Below are positions 1 through 8,295 of a DNA stretch of 64,000 bases, piece by piece (positions within the stretch are counted from its first letter, which is position 1; every line of letters starts with the position of its first letter). The stretch comes from Arthrobacter sp. NIO-1057. Lineage in GTDB: Bacteria > Actinomycetota > Actinomycetes > Actinomycetales > Micrococcaceae. The stretch spans positions 124,001 through 188,000 of the forward strand of contig NZ_FMAT01000004.1 in NCBI RefSeq assembly GCF_900094805.1, read 5' to 3'. The translations under genes were made by a program, and so were the position numbers. The notes under the pieces were generated by a model. That model saw only the letters and a program-made list of their open reading frames with translations, was not told the origin of the DNA and made no database searches.

Positions 1-231
1 GTGGGCCAACTGGTCGTTGCTCAGCGAGGTTACCAGCGGGTCGGTGCTGGCTCCGGGCAGTACGGCCAGGGTTGGTACACCGGCGGCGGCGATGGCGCGT
101 GAGACGTTCACGCCCTTGCCTGCTGCCTGCACGTGGCTGGCGGTGGCGCGCTGTACCGCGCCGTGGCCCAGTGGCTCACTGAGCTCAATGGTTTTATCCA
201 GTGCCGGGTTGACCGTCAGGGTCACAATCAT
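1..231 (-). CDS. fruK: 1-phosphofructokinase, N-terminal part (runs off window)
   Basis: The first 77 codons of a PfkB/ribokinase-family sugar kinase are visible on the minus strand; the rest lies beyond base 1. The start MIVTLTVNPALDKTI followed by an AAGKGVNVSRA stretch is the N-terminal signature of 1-phosphofructokinase, which phosphorylates fructose 1-phosphate to the 1,6-bisphosphate in the cytoplasm after PTS uptake of fructose. The ATG overlaps the stop of the upstream DeoR regulator as ATGA, so the two are translationally coupled. A fructose PTS gene would be expected next, outside the window. Tagatose-6-phosphate kinase (LacC) is a close relative and cannot be excluded from this fragment alone. 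Confidence 0.85.
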   Translation of the reverse strand, partial: MIVTLTVNPALDKTIELSEPLGHGAVQRATASHVQAAGKGVNVSRAIAAAGVPTLAVLPGASTDPLVTSLSNDQLAH

Positions 232-1004
232 GCGATCACCACTTCTACATCGGCGGCTTCCAAGGCGGCCGCAAGTTCTTCACCGGGCTGTTGATCGGTC
301 ACCAGGGTGTCAATGGCATCCAAGGTGGCAAAGCGGACCAGGGTTTCCTGATCAAATTTGGAGCTGTCGGAGAGCAATACGACCCGGCGGGCGCTGTTCA
401 CCAGTGCGCGTTTCACCGCGGCCTCGAGCGGATCGGGGGTGCTCAGGCCGAAGCTGGCATGCAGTCCGTTGGTGCCGATGAAAGCGATGTCTGCGCGGTG
501 GCGGGAGTATTCCTGGACGGTTTGTGCTCCGGAGGTGGCTCCGGTCAGTCCGCGGACGCGTCCACCGATCAGTTCCAGGGTCACCGCTGTGCTTTGAACC
601 AAGACGGAGGCGATGGGCAGGGCGTGGGTGATGACGACCAGACCAGCGCTGGCGTTGGTTCGCAACATGCGTTCGGCCAAGAATTCGGTGGTGGTGCCGG
701 CATCGATGATGACCGAGGCGTCCGAGACGGGCAGCAGGCTCAGTGCGCGCTGGGCGATGCGGGATTTAGCGTCGGAGTGAATGGCCGTACGTACCAGGTG
801 GCTTTCCTCGCGGGTGCTTGCCTCGGTGGTGGTGACCGCTCCGCCGTGGACGCGGCGCAGGAAGTTTTCTGATTCGAGTTGGGCGAGGTCGCGGCGGACC
901 GTTTCCCGGGTGATTTCAAAGCGTTCGGCGAGCTGAGCGACGGTGACTTTTCCGTCCTTCTCAAGCTGCTCGACGATCAGCCGGTGTCGTTCTTCGGCGA
1001 ACAT
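228..1004 (-). CDS. DeoR-family transcriptional regulator of the fructose operon
   Basis: This 258-residue protein has a DeoR helix-turn-helix at about residues 18-55 (VTVAQLAERF then TRETVRRDLAQLE) and the DeoRC sensor domain behind it, with the phosphosugar-binding DAGTTTEFLAERM loop near residue 100 and an IGTNG motif near 175. DeoR proteins of this type bind a sugar phosphate, usually derepressing the operon they sit in. It is the first gene of an operon with fruK, joined by a 4-base overlap, so fructose 1-phosphate is the natural inducer to guess. A strong GGAGG ribosome site lies about 6 bases before the ATG. Three TTCG/TTTC-type direct repeats upstream (1088-1116) could be its operator. 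Confidence 0.85.
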   Translation of the reverse strand: MFAEERHRLIVEQLEKDGKVTVAQLAERFEITRETVRRDLAQLESENFLRRVHGGAVTTTEASTREESHLVRTAIHSDAKSRIAQRALSLLPVSDASVIIDAGTTTEFLAERMLRTNASAGLVVITHALPIASVLVQSTAVTLELIGGRVRGLTGATSGAQTVQEYSRHRADIAFIGTNGLHASFGLSTPDPLEAAVKRALVNSARRVVLLSDSSKFDQETLVRFATLDAIDTLVTDQQPGEELAAALEAADVEVVIA

Positions 1005-1087
1005 TTACTGCCTCCGCAATCCCTCATGACGTGCACCACATGAATCTGTGTTTCCATGACTTTATGCCCGATTGAGTGGGAACGTCA

Positions 1088-1116
1088 AGTGAAATGTGAG
1101 CGAAAGTTAACGAATC
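1088..1116 (-). promoter_or_regulatory. Candidate DeoR operator, three direct repeats
   Basis: On the minus strand three similar units (TTCGTTAAC, TTTCGCTCA, TTTCACTTG) follow each other with about 10-base spacing, roughly 85-110 bases upstream of the DeoR start. DeoR-family regulators often bind direct repeats rather than palindromes. The assignment is inference from position and spacing. The rest of the 1005-1346 interval holds no gene I can support. Confidence 0.3.
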
Positions 1117-1346
1117 AGACATCTGCATGTGGCTATAGTTGGCATATTGCCCGGTCGGGTGCCATTGGGCCTTAAAAATCGGCTCGAAAATTTATGCGCT
1201 GAGAAACAAGGAGGCGCGCCAAGCCCGGGTCGCGGGAGTCTGGATCTGTCGCTGCGACTGGGGCCAATCTTACCTAGTAGCACATCTTTCAAATGAGGCG
1301 TTTATACCTCTTGAGTTCTAGATCGCACAGGTAGTAATAACTTGGT

Positions 1347-1590
1347 ATATGAGACATAGTTGTTGAATTTATCGATAGCTGGCTCATGTCGCTTGACGAG
1401 CAATCCTATGCTCATGTGATTTCTGCGCTCAGAATTCTTGCCAGCGATGGTCGTCCGCTGGGGGAACTGGTACCGAGAAAACATTCCTACCGCGGATAGT
1501 TTGTATGAAGTGCATTTAGAACAGTTGCAGGAAGGCGATCACAATGACGAAGAAGCTCGACGAGCTATTGGCAAAGAGGCCTGTGAATGA
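1347..1590 (+). pseudogene. Remnant of HigB/Gp49-like toxin gene (internally deleted)
   Basis: Two separate stretches match the ends of the phage Gp49-like (HigB) toxin family. From 1353 the frame reads DIVVEFIDSWLMSLDEQSY, followed by VISALRILASDGRPLGELV. After a frame change near 1476 it reads ENIPTADSLYEVHLEQLQ and runs to a stop at 1588-1590, overlapping the antitoxin gene. The middle of the toxin (about 50 residues with the catalytic core) is missing between them. The expected Met-Trp start at 1347-1352 reads ATA TGA, two G-to-A changes from ATG TGG. The gene is therefore dead. Toxin before an XRE antitoxin is the usual HigBA order. The family call comes from recalled consensus. Confidence 0.65.
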
Positions 1591-1933
1591 ACAACTCGCA
1601 TCGGTATCTGAGGTTCAATTGCGCGCCGAAATCCGCGCTTATCGTCTCAGGGAATTACGTGAAAAGTCTGAACTAACGCAGACTGCTATGGCCAAGGTGA
1701 TAGATGTTAGCCAGAAACGTGTGTCCAACATTGAGCACGGAGCAGTTGAGCGGGCTCAGGTTGATACCTTGCGTCGGTATATTGAAGCGCTCGGAGAACG
1801 CTGTTCGTGGAAGCGAAATTTGGCAACGACACCTATCGGATCGCTTGAAGTCTTATCGGCAATTGAAAACGAACGCCGGCGGCGGAGAACCTTTAGGGTA
1901 ATCCGCCGCCGGCGTTCGTATTGCAGTGTTTAG
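1544..1933 (+). pseudogene. XRE-family antitoxin (HigA-like) with frameshifted C terminus
   Basis: Residues 1-85 are an intact antitoxin-type protein with a Cro/C1 helix-turn-helix (LREKSELTQTAMAKVIDVSQ, then RVSNIEHGAVERAQVDTLRRY). After EALGE the frame is lost: the next frame encodes LFVEAKFGNDTYRIA and a stop at 1846-1848, which is the expected C terminus of this family. The actual frame instead reads on into the terminator hairpin, giving an arginine-rich tail that is clearly not protein-coding. The DNA-binding domain may still be made. A ribosome site (AGGAAGG) precedes the ATG. It follows the toxin remnant, so the whole toxin-antitoxin locus is decaying. Confidence 0.65.
1871..1917. terminator. 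Bidirectional hairpin terminator
   Basis: A 16-base perfect stem (GAACGCCGGCGGCGGA and its complement) encloses a 15-base loop between the antitoxin remnant and the convergent CoA-binding gene. On the minus strand the stem is followed by GTTTTCAATT, so it probably ends the metY transcript. Confidence 0.8.
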
Positions 1934-2424
1934 GCGAGTACCTGACGCTTCGAAGAAATCACGCCGGTATTAAAGCCCGCCAAGCGTAGCCCACCATGGA
2001 ATCGAGCGTGCTCAATTTTCACGCAACGATCCATCACAACGTTCAAGCCAGCAGCCTCTGCGCGCTGGGCTACCTCTTCATGCCATGAGCCAAGCTGCAA
2101 CCAGAGAGTCTTAGCCCCTACAGCTAGTGCCTCATCCAGAACGGTCGGCAGATCATCGTGCTTGCGGAAGACCTCAACCAGGTCCGGAGTCTCTGGCAGG
2201 TCCGCGAGGGACTTGTAGACCGGCTGACCCAAGATCTCATCGAGTACCGGGTTGATGAAATACACCTTGTACTTGGACGACGACAACAAGTAGGTCGCCA
2301 CGAAGTAGCTAGCGCGTGAAGGCTTATTGGAAGCGCCCACGATGGCGATGGATTTGGTTTCGCGCAGGATGTTCAGCCGTTCGGCTGCTCCCGGACCTTC
2401 CCAAGTGCGTTCGGTGGTGCTCAT
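1930..2424 (-). CDS. CoA-binding domain protein (YccU family)
   Basis: This 164-residue cytoplasmic protein has the Rossmann-like CoA-binding fold of the YccU family: SIAIVGASNKPSRASYF near residue 27, a PVYKSLADLPETPDLVEVFR segment around 67-87, LWLQLGSWHEEV near 108 and a VMDRCVKIEH end motif with the conserved Cys. The biochemical role of this family is unsettled. It starts 3 bases after the metY stop and so belongs to the SAM-riboswitch-controlled transcript, a recurrent pairing that hints at a link to sulfur amino acid or CoA-thioester metabolism. A shorter paralog lies at 33144-33560. Confidence 0.8.
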   Translation of the reverse strand: MSTTERTWEGPGAAERLNILRETKSIAIVGASNKPSRASYFVATYLLSSSKYKVYFINPVLDEILGQPVYKSLADLPETPDLVEVFRKHDDLPTVLDEALAVGAKTLWLQLGSWHEEVAQRAEAAGLNVVMDRCVKIEHARFHGGLRLAGFNTGVISSKRQVLA

Positions 2425-2427
2425 TAG

Positions 2428-3798
2428 TTAGCTCCCCTTCGGTGCTGCAGGAATGGCGCAGGCTGCACCGTCATAGGTAGGTGCTGCAAATTCTTCAGCG
2501 GACCCATCGGTGGCTTCCTGCGATGCAGTCAATGCTTGGTCAAGGTCCCAGATGATGTCCTCGACATCTTCTAGACCCACTGAGAGGCGAATTAGGTCTT
2601 CGGGAACGCCGGCTGCCACCAACTGCTCTGCACTTAGCTGTTGATGGGTGGTGGATGCGGGGTGCAGCACCAGGGTGCGAGCATCACCGATATTGGCCAA
2701 GTGGCTGGCCAGCTGCAGAGCTTCAATGAACTTGGAACCAGCCTCACGGCCACCCTTCACGCCAAAGCTGAAGACCGAGCCGACGCCCATGGGCAACAAT
2801 TCTTTTGCGTGGGCATATTGCGGGTGGGATTCCAGACCAGCGAAGTTCACATAGGTCACGCGTGGATCTGCTTCAAGCCAGGCAGCAACCTGCTTCGCGT
2901 TGGAAAGGTGGTTATCCATACGCTGCGGCAAGGTTTCCAAGCCCTGTAAGAGCTGGAATGCCGACTGAGCTGGCAGCGCAGGACCAAAGTCGCGCAGCTG
3001 CTCGCTACGAAGCTTGGTCAAGAAACCGTACTCGCCAAAGTTGGCCCACCAGGAAACGTTGCCGTAGCTGGCCACCGGTTCGGTCATGGTGGGGAACTTG
3101 CCGTTGCCCCAGTTGAACTTGCCCGACTCAACAACGACGCCACCGAGCGTGGTGCCATGGCCACCAATGAACTTGGTTGCCGAATGAATGACAATATCCG
3201 CACCGTGCTCAATAGGGCGCAGAATGTATGGGGGAGTGAGAGTGGAATCTACCACTAGCGGGATCAGGTGACGGTGTGCCACCTCGGCCAGCCCCTTAAT
3301 ATCGGCAATGTCGCCCGACGGGTTAGCCACTACTTCGGTGTACACCGCCTTGGTGTTCTCCTGGATGGCGGCTTCAAAATCGGCCGGATCATTGGAATCA
3401 ATGAAAGTGGTGTCGACGCCAAAACGACGCAACGAAACATCAAGCTGGGTGATGGTTCCGCCATAAAGCTTTGACGAGGCGACAATGTGATCCCCGGCTT
3501 GGGCGAGGGCAGCGAAGGTGACGAATTCGGCGGCCATGCCCGAACCGGTGGCCACGGCACCGATGCCTCCCTCCAAGGAAGCCATACGTTCTTCAAAAGC
3601 TGCGACGGTTGGGTTGCCGATACGCGAGTAGATATTGCCGTACTTTTGCAGAGCAAAAAGGTTGGCTGCATCGTCGGCATCTTTAAAGACGAATGAAGTG
3701 CTCTGATAGATAGGAACTGCGCGGGCGCCGTGCTCGGCATCGGGGGTGCCACCGGCGTGCAATGCACGGGTGCGGAATCCAAACTGATGATCTGCCAT
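2428..3798 (-). CDS. metY: O-acetylhomoserine sulfhydrylase
   Basis: This 456-residue PLP enzyme of the Cys/Met metabolism family makes homocysteine from O-acetylhomoserine and sulfide. The opening GFRTRALHAGG, the YSRIGNPTVAAFEERMASLEG motif and the PLP-lysine motif HSATKFIGGHGTTLGG (near residue 207) are typical of MetY, and the length fits MetY (about 430) better than cystathionine synthases (about 390). An AAGGAG ribosome site sits in the loop of a small CGAC/GTCG hairpin (3808-3820), 12 bases before the ATG. A SAM riboswitch lies about 120 bases upstream. The CoA-binding gene follows in the same operon. Confidence 0.92.
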   Translation of the reverse strand: MADHQFGFRTRALHAGGTPDAEHGARAVPIYQSTSFVFKDADDAANLFALQKYGNIYSRIGNPTVAAFEERMASLEGGIGAVATGSGMAAEFVTFAALAQAGDHIVASSKLYGGTITQLDVSLRRFGVDTTFIDSNDPADFEAAIQENTKAVYTEVVANPSGDIADIKGLAEVAHRHLIPLVVDSTLTPPYILRPIEHGADIVIHSATKFIGGHGTTLGGVVVESGKFNWGNGKFPTMTEPVASYGNVSWWANFGEYGFLTKLRSEQLRDFGPALPAQSAFQLLQGLETLPQRMDNHLSNAKQVAAWLEADPRVTYVNFAGLESHPQYAHAKELLPMGVGSVFSFGVKGGREAGSKFIEALQLASHLANIGDARTLVLHPASTTHQQLSAEQLVAAGVPEDLIRLSVGLEDVEDIIWDLDQALTASQEATDGSAEEFAAPTYDGAACAIPAAPKGS

Positions 3799-3918
3799 GT
3801 GGGCTTACGACTCCTTGTCGATTGGGTTTTCGCTCTTCACCGCTAGGCGGTAGTGCGATCGAGGCAGGAATCCCGGAATCAATGTCACAACTTGTTGTGG
3901 TTAAACAAGGTATGCGGC

Positions 3919-4019
3919 TGCATCGTTTCTGGCGGTAGCACCGTAACCACCGGATGTGGCAGGTTGCTGCGGCGTCATCGAACCAGATCTCTCAGCCGCT
4001 CGGGATGGTGTAACAATCT
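3919..4019 (-). ncRNA. SAM riboswitch (SAM-I type) upstream of metY
   Basis: On the minus strand the conserved SAM-clan core is readable: CCATCC, GCGGCTGAGAGATCTGG, a GATGA kink-turn strand, CGCCGCAGCAACC, then GGTGCTACCGCCAG and the closing GATG. The GAG...CTC-type upper hairpin and the kink-turn suggest SAM-I rather than SAM-IV. Three other copies in this window share the core. Binding of SAM would lower metY expression. The stretch between this element and the phosphatase gene at 4123 must also hold that gene's promoter, but none is convincing. Confidence 0.88.
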
Positions 4020-4122
4020 TCGCAACATGACCGTTCGTGACCTAACTATGAGTCTTAACGTTGCGTATTAGACGTAATATCGGAGATTCTTCGATTCGTA
4101 GACACGCCGGTAGGCTTGGATC

Positions 4123-4683
4123 ATGGATACTGCCCTGGTGTTGATCAGACACGGACTGACCGATTGGAATTTGGCTGGCCGCCTTCAAGGGCGTACCGAC
4201 ATTCCACTGAATGACACCGGACGTGAACAGGCCCGCGGTGTTGGACGCGAACTAGCTGGTCAAGGCTTTTCCCTAGTTCTGGCATCACCATTAGTGCGGG
4301 CTCAGGAAACCGCTGCATTGATTGCCCAGGAACTGAACATTGATACAGGACGGCCAGTCCCGGAACTAATTGAGCGCGGTTTTGGACCTTTAGAAGGCCG
4401 GATTATGGCCGAGGTCAGTGACGAAGAGTCAGCAGCGTTGCGGGATCAGCTGGAGCCCATTGCCCATATCCTGAACAGAGCTATTCCCGCACTCCTGAAT
4501 CTGTGCGAAGAGCACGCAGGTAAAAAGGTAGCCGTAGTTAGTCATGGCGCGACCATGCGTGTCATCCGTGATGCGCTCGCAGGGACCAAGCTCCCACGTG
4601 GCGTGGAAAACGGTGAGATTATTCAGATAGATATCCAACGCCTCAAAGAGTTGGCTGAAGAGTTGGAATTGGTGAGCTGCTAG
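4123..4683 (+). CDS. Histidine phosphatase family protein
   Basis: This 186-residue protein has the RHG catalytic motif LIRHGLTDWNLAGRLQGRTDIPLND at its N terminus and the second catalytic His in VVSHGATMR near residue 145, as in phosphoglycerate-mutase-like phosphatases (GpmB/CobC group). Such enzymes remove phosphate from small metabolites; the substrate is unknown. It is monocistronic, with about 95 bases before the sigma factor start. The gene is divergent from metY and shares its upstream region with the SAM riboswitch. Confidence 0.85.
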   Translation: MDTALVLIRHGLTDWNLAGRLQGRTDIPLNDTGREQARGVGRELAGQGFSLVLASPLVRAQETAALIAQELNIDTGRPVPELIERGFGPLEGRIMAEVSDEESAALRDQLEPIAHILNRAIPALLNLCEEHAGKKVAVVSHGATMRVIRDALAGTKLPRGVENGEIIQIDIQRLKELAEELELVSC

Positions 4684-4778
4684 AGGCTCAAAATTTTTTG
4701 TCCCTCGACCTCACACTTTTGCTGCGCGATACGTTTACATGGTGAAAGCCCGTTACGGTGCCAATCTTCAGGAGAGCC

Positions 4779-5276
4779 ATGCAAATACCGTTTGAGCGGA
4801 TAGTCCAGGATTACGGGCTGAACGTACTGCGGGTTTGCCGTGCCCTACTTGATGAACACCGTGCACAAGATGCTTGGTCTGAAACCTTCCTTTCCGCGCT
4901 TAAGGCCTATCCGCAACTTGCTGAGGATGCCAACGTATCAGCCTGGCTTGTACGCATTGCACGGAACAAGGCCATCGATGAGCTGCGTAAGAATAAGCCA
5001 GAAATCCTTGATGATCATCTGCAGTGGGAGCAAGCTGATGACCAAGTGAACCTTCAGACGGAAGCGGACAACCTCCAACTATGGCAGGAAGTGGCAAAAC
5101 TTCCGCAGAAGCAACGAATGGTAGTTGCCTATAGATATCTCGGCGGTCTGAGCTACGCGCAGATAGCCCAGCTAGTTTCTGGGAACGAAGCCGCCGCACG
5201 GCGTGCAGGTAGTGACGGGATCAAAAACCTTCGCCGAATACTCGGCGATGACTCACTGTGGCAGGAGCAGTCATGA
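4779..5276 (+). CDS. ECF-type RNA polymerase sigma factor
   Basis: This 165-residue sigma-70-family protein has region 2 at about residues 20-75 (SETFLSALKAYPQL, VSAWLVRIARNKAIDELRKN) and region 4 at about 105-155 (LPQKQRMVVAYRYLGGLSYAQIAQL). I chose the ATG at 4779 because CAGGAGAG lies 5-6 bases before it; a GTG at 4758 is upstream in frame but has no such site. The stop overlaps the ogt start by 4 bases (ATGA). No anti-sigma gene is adjacent, so control could run through its partner Ogt or an intrinsic mechanism. A role in an alkylation response is inferred from the pairing. Confidence 0.85.
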   Translation: MQIPFERIVQDYGLNVLRVCRALLDEHRAQDAWSETFLSALKAYPQLAEDANVSAWLVRIARNKAIDELRKNKPEILDDHLQWEQADDQVNLQTEADNLQLWQEVAKLPQKQRMVVAYRYLGGLSYAQIAQLVSGNEAAARRAGSDGIKNLRRILGDDSLWQEQS

Positions 5277-5902
5277 CGCAGACTAAACTCAACTCGTCGG
5301 CAACCGGAGAAGAAGCCGAGCTTTTGGCACAGCTTGGACAAGAACTTCGGGCTAAAGCGAAAGCAGCGGACCTACTGGATGTTTCCTACCGTGTGATTGA
5401 TAGTCCCATCGGCTCACTCTTGTTGGCCAGCACGCCAGCTGGTCTGGTGCGCGTGGCCTTTGAGAGCGAAGATCATGACAAAATCCTTGAGCTGCTGAGT
5501 CAGAAGCTCAGCCCGCGAATCCTTAAAGACTCGTCGCGTATGGACGTCGTGGCTCGTCAACTTGATGAGTACTTTGCTGGATCCCGTCGCAATTTTGATG
5601 TACCACTGGATCTGAAACTTTCCACTGCTTTTCGCCGTCAAGTGCAATTAGAACTGGGCGAAATTGGCTACGGGCAAACGTGGAGTTACTCGCAAATGGC
5701 GGAGCGTATCGGCAACCCAAAGGCGGTGCGTGCTGTGGGTTCAGCGTGCGCGACCAATCCGATTCCCATTGTCCTGCCATGCCACCGGGTACTACGAACT
5801 GATGGTTCACTCGGTGGTTATTTAGGTGGGCTGGAAACGAAAACTCAATTGTTGAAGTTGGAGAATCCAGACTTCGGTGGCGCAATGAGCACCCTTTTCT
5901 AG
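5273..5902 (+). CDS. ogt: Methylated-DNA--protein-cysteine methyltransferase
   Basis: This 209-residue protein repairs O6-alkylguanine by irreversible transfer of the alkyl group to its own cysteine. The active-site motif IVLPCHRVLR is present near residue 172, followed by GSLGGYLGG, and the DNA-binding helix SYSQMAERIGNPKAVRAVGSA precedes it. The first 45 residues are an extension (helical, with LLAQLGQELRAKAKAADLL) not seen in minimal Ogt proteins, which might contact the sigma factor encoded just upstream. The ATG at 5273 overlaps the sigma stop, so the two are translationally coupled. Confidence 0.92.
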   Translation: MTQTKLNSSATGEEAELLAQLGQELRAKAKAADLLDVSYRVIDSPIGSLLLASTPAGLVRVAFESEDHDKILELLSQKLSPRILKDSSRMDVVARQLDEYFAGSRRNFDVPLDLKLSTAFRRQVQLELGEIGYGQTWSYSQMAERIGNPKAVRAVGSACATNPIPIVLPCHRVLRTDGSLGGYLGGLETKTQLLKLENPDFGGAMSTLF

Positions 5903-5911
5903 TTTTATTGA

Positions 5912-6748
5912 TCAGTTGTTTTCGCGGATACGCATCAAGGAGAGCTCAAGCTGCTCTTTGGCCTGTTCACCCAAACCCAGTATCGGGATCATCGCCTCGG
6001 CCTGAAGCAATAGGTGCTCCCAGCCATCTGAATATTCCAGGCCCTGCTCCATGGCGGACGTGATTGTTCCCGTGGTGTGCTCGCTATACACAAAGTCATA
6101 GACAAAGGTTCCAGACGAAAGCTCTTGTGTACCCCAAGGCGCCAAGTCTTCACGATACTTTCCTATGGGTGTGGCATTAATGATCAAGGTGGCTTGCGTT
6201 GCGGCTTCGGCAACGTAAGAGAAGTCCACTGTCTTTCCTGAAATACCCATGGAACGTGCCAAGGATAGAAGCTCTTCGGAGGCCTTGTGATTTCGGTCAG
6301 TGATAGTGATGGTGCCGATGTTTCCCTTGAGCGCAACCAGAGCAGCACGAGCAGCACCACCAGCGCCGATGAGCAATACGCGTTCATGGATCTTGGTGGC
6401 GAGTCTTGCTTCTACTGCAATCAAATCAGTGTTGTAAGCGTTAAGTTTGCCGTCCTGACGAATCAGGAGATTCGCTGCACCGCTGAGACTGACCTGTTCT
6501 GAACGCTCGTCCGCGATGGCCGCGGCCCACTGCTTATGCGGCATGGTCACGTTGGCGCCTATGACTTCTGAAGAGAGCAAACCATCATGAACGTTTTGCA
6601 TGTCACTGTGCGCCGGGACATCCCATGGAACGTAATTCCAGTGACTGCCCACTGCTTCGAAAACTGGATTCCAGAGGCTGGGTGACATGGTGCCAGAGGC
6701 GTGGGATCCGATGATGAATAGTTGTGATGCATTGTCCTGGTAGCTCAT
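5912..6748 (-). CDS. Shikimate dehydrogenase-family protein
   Basis: This 278-residue protein has the N-terminal shikimate-binding domain (SHASGTMSPSLWNPVF, then ANVTMPHKQWAA with the catalytic Lys, then NAYNTDL with the Asp) and the NAD(P)-binding domain with GAGGAARAALVAL near residue 128 and NATPIG near 192. It would oxidise shikimate, or quinate, reversibly. The first motif has SGTMSPSLWN where biosynthetic AroE has HSLSPxxHN, so this is probably an AroE paralog used for catabolism rather than the housekeeping enzyme. It is divergent from a shikimate-type transporter, which supports that idea. Confidence 0.82.
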   Translation of the reverse strand: MSYQDNASQLFIIGSHASGTMSPSLWNPVFEAVGSHWNYVPWDVPAHSDMQNVHDGLLSSEVIGANVTMPHKQWAAAIADERSEQVSLSGAANLLIRQDGKLNAYNTDLIAVEARLATKIHERVLLIGAGGAARAALVALKGNIGTITITDRNHKASEELLSLARSMGISGKTVDFSYVAEAATQATLIINATPIGKYREDLAPWGTQELSSGTFVYDFVYSEHTTGTITSAMEQGLEYSDGWEHLLLQAEAMIPILGLGEQAKEQLELSLMRIRENN

Positions 6749-6926
6749 TGTGTCCTTTCGAATCGAACTTCTTCAGCATTGGCGATGCAATCCAATTAGC
6801 ATCTTGTGACGCGCCTCACCTTGCTGTACTTTATTAATTGTCGCATAACGCACAGATGTACGCATAGTGCACAATATCATCATCGTAGGACGTGAAACAT
6901 CCCCGCTGTCGTGGAAGGACGCCCCA

Positions 6927-8264
6927 ATGAGCAAGACCATCACTAAATCGAGTCACAGCCTCGATGAAGAACAACAGCGCAAGCTCAAACGAGCTAAGAA
7001 AGCTGCGCTCGCAGGGTTCCTCGGCGGCGCACTGGAGTATTATGACTTCTTTATCTACGCGACTGCGGCTTCGCTGATCTTCTCAAAAATTTTCTTCCCG
7101 TCCGGGGATGCAACTATCGCGTTACTGGCTTCATTCGCGACCTTCGGTGTTGCGTACATTGCCCGGCCTTTCGGCGCGGTCTTCTTTGGGCATCTTGGCG
7201 ACAAGCTGGGACGCAAGGCAACACTGGTGATGACCCTGGTGTTGATGGGTTCGGCAACCTTCCTTATTGGTGTACTTCCTGACTTTTCAACTGTCGGATA
7301 TTGGGCACCGGCACTTCTGGTGATCTTGCGCTTGATGCAAGGACTTTCGGCCGGTGCTGAAACGGCAGGAGCGTCGGCGCTTTCTACCGAGGAAGCACCA
7401 GAAGGTCGACGTGGCTTTTTCGCTAGTTTTGCCATGAGCGGTATTTCCTTCGGTATCGTTCTTGCCTCCCTCGCTTTCCTTCCCGTGGCCGCAATGGAGG
7501 AATCAGCACGGTTGGCATGGGGCTGGAGAATTCCGTTCTGGCTTTCACTGCTAGTGCTCGTCGCTGCTTACCTGGTGCGCCGTTCCTTGGATGAACCCGA
7601 GGTTTTCGAGGAGAAGCAGGAAGATGACTCGGCGCTCAAGCTGCCGTTTACCAAAATGATCACCACTCACCCAGCGCAATTTATCCAAGTCGCGCTGATG
7701 TCCTTTCAAGTGGTCACGAATACGTTTATGCAGTCCTTCGGACTCGCGTATGCCGTCTCGGTAGGTATTCCAGCTGCAACTATGTTGTGGGTGAGTATTG
7801 CTGGAAACATCATTGCTATTGTCAGCCAGCCATTCTTCGCGCGACTCTCCGATATTTTTGGACGCAAGAAGGTCTTCATCGCCGGTGTCCTGGGATCGGG
7901 CGTCATGATCTTTGTGTACTTCATGACGATTTCCACAGGGAATCTGGCCATGATTTTTATTTCTAGCATGCTGATTACGGCCGGAACGTACGCCGCATCA
8001 AATTCGGTGTACCCGGCTTGGTTCTCCGAACTATTCAACGTGAAGGTTCGTTATTCGGGAATGGCTATTGGGTTGCAGATCGGTATTCTCTGTGCCGGCT
8101 TCACTCCCATGCTGGCCACCGCGCTCGTCGGTGGGGTGACTGCAAACTGGGGCCCAGCGGCCTGGATCGTTGCCGCTTCCTCGATTCTTGCTGTCATTGG
8201 CGCGCTGTGGGCCCGCGAAACTAGTAAGACGGATCTGCGAGAACTGGGTAATCCGGTTCCTTAG
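6927..8264 (+). CDS. MFS transporter, metabolite:H+ symporter family (ShiA/ProP-like)
   Basis: This 445-residue inner-membrane protein has about 12 hydrophobic segments and the MHS-family signatures: an N-terminal GGALEYYDFFIYATAASLIF, the loop 2-3 motif GHLGDKLGRKATL, RLMQGLSAGAE and a second RLSDIFGRKKVF loop. It should import a carboxylate with protons. The start at 6927 is preferred over 6867 because GGAAGGA lies 7-8 bases before it. It is divergent from the AroE-like gene, so shikimate, quinate or a related acid is the likely substrate. A strong terminator follows. Confidence 0.85.
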   Translation: MSKTITKSSHSLDEEQQRKLKRAKKAALAGFLGGALEYYDFFIYATAASLIFSKIFFPSGDATIALLASFATFGVAYIARPFGAVFFGHLGDKLGRKATLVMTLVLMGSATFLIGVLPDFSTVGYWAPALLVILRLMQGLSAGAETAGASALSTEEAPEGRRGFFASFAMSGISFGIVLASLAFLPVAAMEESARLAWGWRIPFWLSLLVLVAAYLVRRSLDEPEVFEEKQEDDSALKLPFTKMITTHPAQFIQVALMSFQVVTNTFMQSFGLAYAVSVGIPAATMLWVSIAGNIIAIVSQPFFARLSDIFGRKKVFIAGVLGSGVMIFVYFMTISTGNLAMIFISSMLITAGTYAASNSVYPAWFSELFNVKVRYSGMAIGLQIGILCAGFTPMLATALVGGVTANWGPAAWIVAASSILAVIGALWARETSKTDLRELGNPVP

Positions 8265-8295
8265 GAGTAGCGCAACAATAGCTCTCGCAAACCAC

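Noticed and set aside
291-872. Open frame antisense to the DeoR regulator
   Set aside because: Gly/Asp/Gln-rich product without a domain, opposite a well-supported gene.
1302-1484. 60-codon minus-strand frame across the toxin remnant
   Set aside because: It lacks a ribosome site and family resemblance, while the plus strand clearly carries toxin sequence.
3839-3851. ACCGC-TAG-GCGGT hairpin between the SAM riboswitch and metY, considered as a terminator
   Set aside because: The stem is only 5 bp and no T-run follows, so it is too weak to be an intrinsic terminator.
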